This document shows positions 44,260 to 55,000 of a stretch of 64,000 nucleotides of DNA, one piece after another. Numbering within the stretch: the stretch's first letter is position 1; every line of letters begins with the position of its first letter. Position numbers and translations under genes: made by a program. The DNA comes from Leguminivora glycinivorella (lineage: Eukaryota > Arthropoda > Insecta > Lepidoptera > Tortricidae). The DNA lies in contig NC_062977.1 in NCBI RefSeq assembly GCF_023078275.1, forward strand, positions 17,195,118-17,259,117, in the 5' to 3' direction. A model generated the notes under the pieces. That model was given only the letters and a program-made list of their open reading frames with translations, searched no databases and was not told the origin of the DNA.

Positions 44260-44815
44260 TCTCAGAACCCAGTTCTGATGATGGGATCCTGGAGAAATCG
44301 AGGGAACTCCTCGAATCTGAAAGGCATACGTATGGTGATTTTTGTATTTTTAAAGGAACAGCATGCATTTAGGTACGGAACAGTGACATTTGGTGCAGTG
44401 GAACTGCTGATGATGGCCAGAACGGAACTCTTCAAATCTGAACGGCACGCTTATAGTGACTTTGGTATTTTTATAAGAACAGCATGCACTTTCGTCCAGA
44501 ACAGTGACATTTGGTGCAGAGGAATTGCTGATGATGATGGTCAAATCTGAACCGAACTTTGCCATTTTTATAATCAAATCTGAACAACATTTGGTACACT
44601 GCTGATGATGGTCAGAACCGAACTCCTCAAATCTGAAGTGACTTTGGTATTTTTATAAGAACAGCATGCACTTACGTCCAGAACAGTGACATTTGGTGCA
44701 GTGGAACTGCTGATGATAGTCAGAACCGAACTCCTCAAATCTGAACGGCACACTCATAGTGACTTTGATATTTTTGTAAGAAAAGCATGCATTTAAGTTC
44801 AGAACAGTGACATTT
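44260..44815. repeat. Degenerate tandem array
   Basis: Blocks GGTCAGAACCGAACTCCTCA, AATCTGAACGGCACGC, TAAGAACAGCATGCA and AGTGACATTTGGTGCAGTGG recur four to five times, with units of roughly 105-155 bp. The 106- and 75-residue frames here are repeat translations. Lies in the first intron of peptide gene 4. Confidence 0.75.
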
Positions 44816-45099
44816 ATTTAACTTATGTTTGTTAAGCATATTGAGTTTTCAAGTCAAAGTTTGTCAAGCTTCGATTTCTTATAATATAATCGGATTCATG
44901 AGGAATTGAGGAAACTCCTCAAACCTTAACGTTATACGTATATTCATGTGTGTTGCCATCTAATTAAAGCATTAAAAGCAGTTTTAAAAAATACTTACAC
45001 ATTTCTACATAATCCAACATTCGCAAGTAGCTTTCACCAGAACCCGAAAGGCGACGTTTTTTTTTTCTTAAAAATTATTTTAATTAATAAATTACTCAC

Positions 45100-45176
45100 A
45101 ATTTATATTAGTTTCGTCGTCCCCAGATATATGATGCAGAACTAGTGTCTCATGTAAGAAACAGCTCTTATATACG
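45100..45176 (-). promoter_or_regulatory. TATA promoter and non-coding exon of peptide 4
   Basis: On the minus strand TATATAAG (45174-45167) is followed by ACTAGTTCTGCATCA (45146-45132) and a leader ending at donor GTGAGT after 45100. GGGAAATC just upstream of the TATA box resembles a Rel/NF-kB half site, but that is weak. Confidence 0.6.
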
Positions 45177-45453
45177 CCGATTTCCCGAGTAAGTACTAAT
45201 TGTTCTTCTCACATAAGTATGACGCGATAGTTGAATATGTATTGTCTTAATTTTTTATAATTTCAACCAATCACATTGAATACAAGGACGCTCAAATCCA
45301 AACAAAGTGTTAATAAACCTGGCTCCAAATGACATAACAAGATTCTTGCTAATGCTAATCACTATTTACCTTCTTTGGAAAACCGTTCTATGTCTATCGG
45401 TCTTAATATAACCAACTTAGAGTTTAAACTTTAATCAACACTTAATTCTTTTC

Positions 45454-45530
45454 TTTTAGTGAACCGCAGTCCCGTTTGTAATTTTGATACTTAGTATCAA
45501 AATTACAAACGGGACTGCGGTTCACTAAAA
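45454..45530. repeat. Perfect 37-bp-arm palindrome
   Basis: Arms 45454-45490 and 45494-45530 are exact complements with a 3-base TTA spacer. Non-TE sequence as far as can be seen. Confidence 0.92.
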
Positions 45531-45593
45531 TAATTATTTGTTCGATAAGGGGGCAGAATTGTTGATTAACCGCACGTGCCAATAAATATACCT

Positions 45594-45750
45594 GGGTGGC
45601 TAGCCGAATGGCACAAACGCTCACGAAACGCTCACGAAACGAAGCGCTAGTAGATATCTATCTCTATCGCGCTTGCGTATTGGCGCGACAGAGCCAGCGG
45701 CGTATCGCTTTCGTTTGGCGTCGGAGAAATGCCATTCGGCTACGGGGCCT
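45594..45750. mobile_element. MITE family A, copy 2
   Basis: Nearly identical to 3555-3710 over its whole length, including both inverted ends. Confidence 0.75.
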
Positions 45751-48700
45751 GAGCAAACGAAAGATTCCAACAGGTCTCCCCGGGATGTCCCTCCGGGGAC
45801 ACTACAACGCAAAAAATGCGTTTATCACTGCTTCCAGTAGTTCCACAGGTGGTAAATCATCTTCATTACTAGATTCACCTACTTTTATCAATTTTAAAGC
45901 AGTTAATTTGACTATATTCAAGGTCAAATTACTTTATCTACTAGTGGATAAAATGGGTTTTTACCCGCTGGTATTAAAGGACAAAACACGTGTTTCTGAG
46001 CTAGTTAGGGGAAAAGGTTAACACTTATCGCGTCAAGTTGTTGTTTAACCGCACGTGCCAATAGAGATACCCGAGCAAACGAAAGATTTCCAACATTGAA
46101 CCACGAGCGTAACGAGTTAGTTAGAGGGGCATAAGGTTAAATATTGGGTTTAGACAAAAATAATGCCTATGAGGGCTATGAGAGGGTCCTAATCCTAACA
46201 GTCATCGCGTCAAGTTGTTTAACCTTGCACGTGCCAATAAAGATGAAAGCAGGGAACCCGAGCAAACGAAATATTCTAAAATTGAACCACGAGCATAGCG
46301 AGTTAGTTAGAGGGGTAGTCGAGATGCTCCTGAATAGCTGATGTATCTTAGGATCGTAGTGGGTAATTGCACAAAAGATCCCGATGGGTCGAAGTGCATC
46401 CGCGGAGCCCCGGCAGGATTAAAATAACAGCAGTTCTCAAAAAGTTTGTACATAACCACGTCAGTAAATTTTAATTGATCCTATTTGATTTAATCCTTTT
46501 CCATAGTTTTATTTTATGAGTAACTATGGCGGTTACCGAAGACAATATTATGATCCTATTTTGTTACCAACATTTAGTGATATAACTTTATATATACTTT
46601 ATATAACTTTCGATATATACAGGATAATTGTTATAATTAAGAAAATATGCATACTAGAAAACCTTAATGACCAAATAAAACTTACTAAAATCTTAATTCA
46701 TGAAATAAATCTTGGTAACAAAAAAAGAATAAAAAAAAACAAATTTTTCTTTTTCCTTAATTTTTGTACAAACTTTTCGAGAACTGCTGATAAGATAGTT
46801 AGAGGGTATTAAGTTAAATATTGCGACTAGACATCTAAATGTCCGAGAGACTTGTCTCGTCAAAAAAAAATCTCAATTTCTTGGATTCCCAATATTTTTG
46901 GTACACCTCAAATCTTCGATGTTACAGCGTTATAATTGCTCCCAAGAGAAGACTCCGCAATACGCTCGAAAATTACAGTGAAATATATTCTATTGTCATT
47001 CGGCCCAAACTACAAAGGAGTTGTTCGTTTTCTGAATTGACCACCAACTGCAGTGACACCAGTAAGTCTTGTTTAGTATCTAAGATAGTACTTAATCCTA
47101 GATCGTTTATAATAAGTATATTCAGAAAACATCCCACCTCAGTTTTCTCCTGTGTACTTAATTATGGTCTTTTTGTTTTTTTTCTGACTTCACTTGGTAA
47201 GCCCTAAGTTGAAAATCGTTTGCTCATCGCGGTCGAAATGCTATTTTAAGTACAGATGGTCTTTTTTTTAGTACGAGAAGTGGTTCATTATATGCCAGGT
47301 CGAAACTTCGGAGGCTCACCTGTACTGAAAAACGTCGTACGATACACGTGCTAAAAGGAAATTCGTAACTCGTGTCGATTTAAACCACTCCCTTCGGTCG
47401 TGTTTTAATTTATCGCCACTCGTTTCGAACTTCCTTTTTTACGCACTTATATCGTAATGTACTATTATCTCTCTATCGTGCTTATATGGAAAGTACCATT
47501 TGAGAGCCGTAACGTAAGAGCTTGTCACTATATTTCTATCTTTCGTATCGGCGGGACGTGACATTGGTTAGGTAACCCCCTGATAAGTAAGTAACCCAAG
47601 CTGGAAATGCCTTCGAACCTCACGTTTACGCATTTTTCTTATTTTCATTCTTATATTACCTACTACCACCAGATTTTTCATCCTAGATAGGAATCTAAAC
47701 CTTAACAGGTTAACAGGTAATATTAAAACCATGTCATGTGTAACGTCAACTAATAACTGTCAATTTTCTGTTCAGAACTTCTAAAGCCTGGCCAGAAATA
47801 TAAGAGCATTGACAATGGCGCTTTTAATCTCATATACATATTGTAGTGACAGTCCCAATTTACTAGGAAGAAATTAGTTTTCTTGAAATTAAACATGTCA
47901 ATACACATACCTATATTTCTGAGCATTTTTTTTTTTTTTGCCATTTTTTAATTTTCATTTTTTTTAGGGAATTTTAGGTCAATTGTACTCAGAATCACGG
48001 GTACTTTCAATCTCACTAGGAGACAAAAAGTGTCCCAGAATTTCCATACCTTTTTGTTGCTTTCCTCTTTTGTTACCCCACACAACATGTACGGAAAATG
48101 GTAACAAAATAAGAAAAAAATCGTATGGGACAATTTTTTAACTACCAGGATTGAAAAAGCTAGTGATTCTGAGTAGAAATAGAATATATTTTTTCAAAAA
48201 TTTATATCACATTTCATAAAAGTGACGAAAAAAAAAAGAAATGCTCTTCTGGTCAGGTTTTAGTTGAATATTATGATGTGCTTCCAGGCTTTGTCAAACA
48301 GACAAACAGTATATCCGTGCAAAGATACAGTAGTAAGTCGTTCTATGAACAATCAGGAGACGCCGTGGTGAAGTACTGCTCAAATTCGACGTCCAGCACT
48401 GCGCATACGCATATGTCGTGGAATTATAAGGGGAAGTGGGTAGATTTAAATAATACAACTATTATTTCATCTTTTGCAGTATTTTACTATAGCACTATGG
48501 GCACTCCCGCTCCCCGCTGAAAGTGCCTCCCACCCGCTCTCGGTTACCTCATTACCTCACTCTCACTCACACAAGCATGGTACGCGTTCACCTGCAAGAG
48601 CTTAGACTGTGTGCGCAGGGACGCGCCTCTTTCATATATTTGATCGCCAGTGTCCGAGGTGTGACTAAATTATAGTGTATAAATCTTATATTTAGGTACT

Positions 48701-48784
48701 TATTTACATACACAAAATCCATCGTCAAAAGACTCCGATTTTCATGGAACATACGCTATTAACTATGTAATATATGTATTATTA
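45751..48784. other. Repeat-rich stretch, no supported gene
   Basis: Contains ACACGTGTTT-type repeats (45850-46320), family K copy 2 (47247-47460), the reverse copy of the 34430 repeat (47930-48270) and reversed family J (48490-48670). The frames at 46516-46812 (98 codons) and 46839-47207 (122 codons) are AT-rich and Lys/Asn/Ile- or Ser-rich, with no domain and no signal or splice context. I do not call them genes. Confidence 0.5.
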
Positions 48785-48979
48785 CTAGCTTTTGCCCGTG
48801 GCTTCGCACGCGTTAGAAAGAGACAAAAAATAGCCTATGTCACTCTCCTTCCCTTCAACTATCTCCACTTAAAAAATCACGTCAATTCGTCGCTCTGTTT
48901 TGCCGTGAAAGATGGATAAACAAACAGACACAAACACTTTCCCATTTATAATATTAGTATAGATTAGTATTAGTATGGA
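48785..48979 (-). mobile_element. Short non-autonomous Helitron (family H1)
   Basis: CTAG end at 48785-48788 (minus strand), AT flanks, ATCCATACT start near 48979. It lies directly upstream of the first exon of the gene at 49053. Confidence 0.6.
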
Positions 48980-49052
48980 TTTTCTAGCCCTTAATATATC
49001 AGGTATTATAATTTTAAAATATTGCAAAAGGTCGCAAAAGAAGAGAGCAGAG

Positions 49053-52000
49053 ATGAGCGAAGACACGTACGGGGCAAAATTCGCGAAAGAGTTCGCTCAG
49101 ACCAACCAGATAGAGTTGCCGCCGGAAAGTAGCCACCCGGAGGATTCCAGGCATGTATCGAAATATTTTTTCAGTACAGATGGTGTTTTTTTTTACACAC
49201 TTCTCGCAGTGCGAGAAGTTGTTCATTATATGCCAGGTCGAAACTTCAGAGTGCCATCTGTACTGAAAAACGTCGTACTATACACGTGCGAAAAGGAAAT
49301 TCGTAACTCGTGTCGATTTAAAACACTCCCTTCGGTCGTGTTTTAATTTATCGCCACTGTCGTTTCGAACTTCCTTTTTTTCGCACTTGTTTCGTAATGT
49401 ACTATTTTATGTCTTTTCCCCCCTTCCGCCGCGTACGTACCTAACCATCGGTTAATTCGTAAGTTCGTAACCAAATGTCACTTGCCAGATTTATTTATAC
49501 GAAACGAAACCAGTTGCGGTTCCAGAGTTTGTTTATTCTTTGTACGAAACCAGTTGCGATGATAAGTTTTACGGATTGAAAACGGTGTTTTAAAACACCG
49601 AATCCTAAACGGGCGAACTTCAGGTATACGCATATCTAATATGCACATATAATAAGTTGATAACTAATAAATAATTACTCACATTAAAATACACCATGCC
49701 TAATTTCCAAAACATTTTTGCATTAACCAATTTGGTATAATTGCGCTTGGATACAGATTAAGAATACCAGTACCTAACGCATTCGTCACATATTTCATTA
49801 CAGTGATTCAAAATATATTTTATTAAATAAAAAGTTACTGGTAAATCTTAAACAAATAAAACTTAAAAATTACAACTAATGCACCTTATAAATCAAATAT
49901 CTAACCTAATCAAAAAGAGCAAGCTATACCGAGTGCAAAGGTGCCCATCAAACTTGCCGCATTACCACGTTGGATGGCAATGGACAACCTTTGCACCAGG
50001 GGTTATTTCACTATAGTGACATTTGACACTTGACGCTGACAATTATGTGCCTATTTCTAAGTTGATATGTAACATCGTTACTCAGCGTCAACAGCGTTGC
50101 CTATTTGAATAGGTAATAAAGGGCGAAATGTCAATTTTGGGAGACAATTAATAGGCGAGACGACTAAAAAAACTAATTAGTCCGTCAGTTAGATTATCAA
50201 AGATTTTAGACACGTATTTTCCCTTTTTTCTCGTAAACAAAAAATGACGACGGTACAGAGCGATGACGTTTCGCGTGACGTCACGCCTAGGTGCAATTTT
50301 TACTTAGAAGTGACGTTACAAGCCCCCATTCCGGAACTTTGATGCTCTATGTCTTTGTATTTTTTCATTAATTAGAAAAAGCGAAAAACATGTGTTTAGT
50401 ATTATTGGACGATCTAACTGACGGACTAAACAGAATTCCATTTTTTTATTTAATCGTCATCCCTATTGTCACTGTTGTGAAATTGGCCACAGGTACGAGC
50501 CCGCACGAGCATTGAAGGGCCTTTCTCTTATTTTGTGCCCCATCTCCTTAATTCTAATAATATTTTTAACGGAATGATATTTTTCAGCGCGGAAAGTACC
50601 GATCATGATCATGATGCCTACAGGCGTCCAATGTTTCCCTTTAAAAGCACTCCGAGTGGCAACCTAAAGGTGCAATCCAATCAGGTATTCTTAAATTATT
50701 GTCAATTATTATGATTTTTCAACTAAAGCGGCAAGCATTATTTATCAGATATGTATATTTTCTGCCATCCGGCCGGAAAGCGTCAAATTTTGGGCCGCTG
50801 CGCTAATTGAAGTCACCGCTTCCCCGCTCCGTCGAACAGGAAAACATTAGCCTTGGCCAGTAAATAAGAAAACTTCAGATCACATGCTTGATGACCTCTG
50901 CTCCGACTCGGCCGACAATTACATTTGATCTGAGTCACAGTCTCAGTCATTTCCTACCCTCTGGTACCTATATAATCTGTTATTACAGATGTACTGCATA
51001 ATAGTTTTCCATCTTATAATATTTGCTCGTAAATGTTCGTATTTGTTGATTTTTTTTTAATTTGGTAATAAGTGTAATATCTCTGACTAAGACTAGGCGA
51101 AATCCAGAAAAGTGACATTTTAGTCTTAAAATTGTAACTAAAATTACTCTGTTTTTTCATGTAGCACCGTATAAATAAGATCTACAAATTAATATACCTG
51201 ACATTATATTTACACCTCCGATTATATTTCCGTACATCACCTTTTACTTTGTATGCGAACAATACGTTGTTTGGAATTAATGTGTACCTACGTTCATTTG
51301 AATTGACCAATTTGTAAAGTAAAAAAATTAAGTACCACTTATTAATAATTTGACTAAAAATTTATCCTGTGTTGTTACATGTATAACTGTTTTCTGCGTT
51401 GATTTTGACATATGGTTAGTTCATGTCAATTTTATTAAGATACCTGAATTTTGTTATCTATAAAAAAAATAGCCAAGTGACTATAGGTACATTGCTGGGA
51501 TTTAAAAATCAATTTTATATTTCGGAGCAACCATGGCAACAAATGAGGAACTTTTACAGAAATATGAGGAACTTCAACAACGTGTGTCACTTCTTGGAGG
51601 AACCTCTGGGCCCAATTTCATATAGGTGACAGGTGCGACAATTGTCACAAAATATTACATATGTAGAATTATTGGTTTCACCACGCTGACAGGTGCGACA
51701 ATTGTAGAATACAATTGTCACGACTAACCATAGGGATAAATGTATCAAATTATTAATAGTAGTTGACTCAAATGGCAATAAGTAAATTTATTTAATGGAT
51801 ATTTTTATGTTTATTGGCTGACTATAAATATAAATGCCTTTGTTAACTTCGATAAAACTTATTTAAAACTATTCATTACCTAAATCCTCTCCCACCATTA
51901 TATAATTTTCTTCGGTAACATTATTTATGTGTAGGTATCAAGTAGGCATTGGTTATGTGTTAGTATTTTGTTTCAAAAACAATATTGCAGTATGGATATA

Positions 52001-55000
52001 ATAAGAAAGATGACTATCTTAAAATTGATTTCCGACCTCAAATTAGTGTTATTTGATAAATTTGATAACAAATTAACATCCGCAATGAAAATAGCTCAAC
52101 GTTTGATTGAAACGGGTGTATGGCAAAGAAATAGAAATATCTAAGATATATACCTAACTTGGCACTATACTAAGTATTTAATAAGTTTGAATTATTAATT
52201 ATTAAGATATATAAAATTTATTTCTTATAAACGTGAATAAAAGAAGAAAAAGTAAAAACATTGACCATTACTGCAATAAAAATATACAAATAACAAATAA
52301 AACAAATTAAAGCTATTTTAAACTAATTTAGTTAAAATGCTTAACTAAACTAAAAATATTTGAATTTGGAATTCGGTGTACCTATAAATACGAAGGTAAC
52401 TCGTTCATTTAAAAACGCTCAAAGTAATTTGAGGGTATTTGTAAAAAAAAAATATTAATGATAGCTATTTAGGTACATAGTATGTAGTATTTTTTATGAT
52501 ACATAAGTTTAAAAACACAATTTAGTATAATAATACATATAACGCAGAGAAATCTTAAAAATATACCTAAGTACTAATAATGTTACGAAGGGGCCAATAG
52601 CGTTTACTAACAGCAACACTCTTAACTAATCATCGGTAGGCTTTATGCCCTTGTAATAAGGTACTAACATTGCTGCTGCAAAATAAATTGAGATATCCGT
52701 AGTTTGCTACAAATTTAATTTCATATTTACGTAGCATTATTGAAACTTATATCGACGGCGAAGTAACAGGAACTCCTAACGAAGTACGAAAACCTAAGTA
52801 GGAATTACTGTCACTATCACTAATAAATAGTGTCATTATACTACTCGCATGGGCAGCCATTTTGAACAACGCGTATGTCAACCACAAATTACTACAATTG
52901 TCACACAATTCGACACATCTTAATCCTCCTGTCGAGATTCACCGACAATTCTACAAATATGTCGCCTAGAAATAATAATTATTGTTTCACAACATAATTG
53001 TAATACATACAATTGTAGCAAAATGCCTGTCATGTTTGTAAGCAATTCTATAGAAAATATTTTATAAAATTGTAATTTGTCACCTGTCATCGACAATTGT
53101 CGCTCGACATATGTCACTGACAATTGTAGCCTTTTTGAAACAGGGGCCTGCTCTGCAGGTTAATGCAATTAAAGTCAAACTCCCGAGCTTTTGGACCCAA
53201 CAACCAAAACTTTGGTTTGCCCAGGCTGAATCTCAATTCGATACAGCTGGCATAAAGTCAGATGGAGCCAAATACGGCTATGTCTTGTCCATGCTTGATA
53301 CCACAACAGCCAAATTAGTAGAAGAGTGTATATTAAATCCACCAGCAGATAAGAAATACACAAAAATAAAAGAAGAGTTAATTAAAAAGCTTTCTATTTC
53401 TAGACCTCAAGAAATACGCCAACTACTTAATGGAGAAGAGCTGGGTGACCGGAAGCCCACAGTGTTTCTGCAACATCTGCGATCACTGGCAGGCACTTCC
53501 ATGGGAGATGAAGGCATCCTAAGAGAACTATGGCTACGCCGACTACCACTGGAGGTACAGAGAATTATTATAGGCCATAAAGACCTGGAATTGGACAGTG
53601 TAGCTGAAATAGCTGATGCGCTTTTGGAGGCAGCCCCTCCTACTGCTGCACCTGCTACATTTGCGGTCAATAGTAACAATATGTCCAGTTCCTCAGATAT
53701 GGGTGCTCTCATGAAGTGTATCGAGGATTTAACCACAAGAGTAGACGCCCTTAGCACTAGAGACTCAAAGTCATCTCAGTTCTCAGCCCGCTCCCAGCCT
53801 AATTCACAGACACCATCCAGATCTGGTGGACGTTGGTGTTGGTATCATAAACGCTATGGTAAGAATGCTACAAAATGCATCTCTCCCTGTTCCTGGACAC
53901 CCCGTCAAGAGGGAAACTCCTCAAGCAATCAGTAATGGCGGCATCTGATTGCTCTACATCTAGCCGTCGTTTATTTGTCAGGGATTATAAGACAGGGCAT
54001 TTATTTCTTATTGACACTGGGTCCGACCTGAGTTGTTTCCCTCGCAACTTACTTAAGGGAAGATATAATGCCACTACATTTGATGTTCGAGCTGCCAATG
54101 GAAGTGCTATAAAAACCTATGGCACACTTCCCTTACAGTTGGATCTTGGATTAGGTAGATTTTTCAAGTGGCATTTTGTAATTGCAGATGTTAGTGCACC
54201 CATCATCGGCTCTGATCTAATGGCCGAGTATTACCTGTTACCAGATTGTCACAACCATCTTCTGATAGATGGCAACACAAAGAAGAATATCCCGGCAACC
54301 ATTGCTCAAATTAACCAACCGAGCATCAAGGCTATTGTTGCGGAATCACCTTTCTCAGAAATTCTACTAGAATTCCCTGAAATTATGCGACCGCCTGGAC
54401 TTCCACGAATGGTGAAGCATTCAACAGTACACCACATCATCACTACAGAGGGTCCACCTGTATCGTGCCGCCCACGAAGACTTGCACCTCAGAAATTGGT
54501 GGCAGCAAAAAAGAGTTTGATGACATGTTGAAGTGTGGAACGGCTCGCTTATCAAGCAGCCCTTGGGCTTCACCCCTACACATGGCAAGAAAAGGTGAGC
54601 ATGGATGGCGTCCTTGTGGCGATTACCGCATATTAAATTCTAGAACAGTACCAGATAGATACCCAGTGCGTCACATTGGCGATTTTGCACACAATCTGGC
54701 AGGCTCTACCATTTTCAGCACAATCGATTTAGTAAAAGCCTATCAGCAAATACCAGTCCATGAGGCTGATATATGTAAAACTGCCATAACGACCCCCTTT
54801 GGACTATTCGAGTTCCCCTTCATGTCCTATGGGCTGCGCAACGCTGGACAGTCCTTCCAGCGCTTCATGGATGAGGTTGTGAGAGGGCTTGATTTCTGCT
54901 ACCCGTATATAGACGATATCCTTGTGTTTTCCAGGGACCCTGATGAACATGCCGGACATCTTCGAGCTTTGTTCCAGAGGTTGTCCAAATTTGGAGTCGT

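Noticed and set aside
44230..44577. 106- and 75-codon frames on opposite strands
   Set aside because: Translations of the tandem repeat array.
45596..46021. 141-codon plus-strand frame
   Set aside because: It runs through MITE family A and an ACACGTGTTT repeat; the same translation starts appear in the copy at 3.6 kb.
46516..47207. Two frames of 98 and 122 codons
   Set aside because: AT-driven composition, no domain, no splice or promoter context; could be chance.
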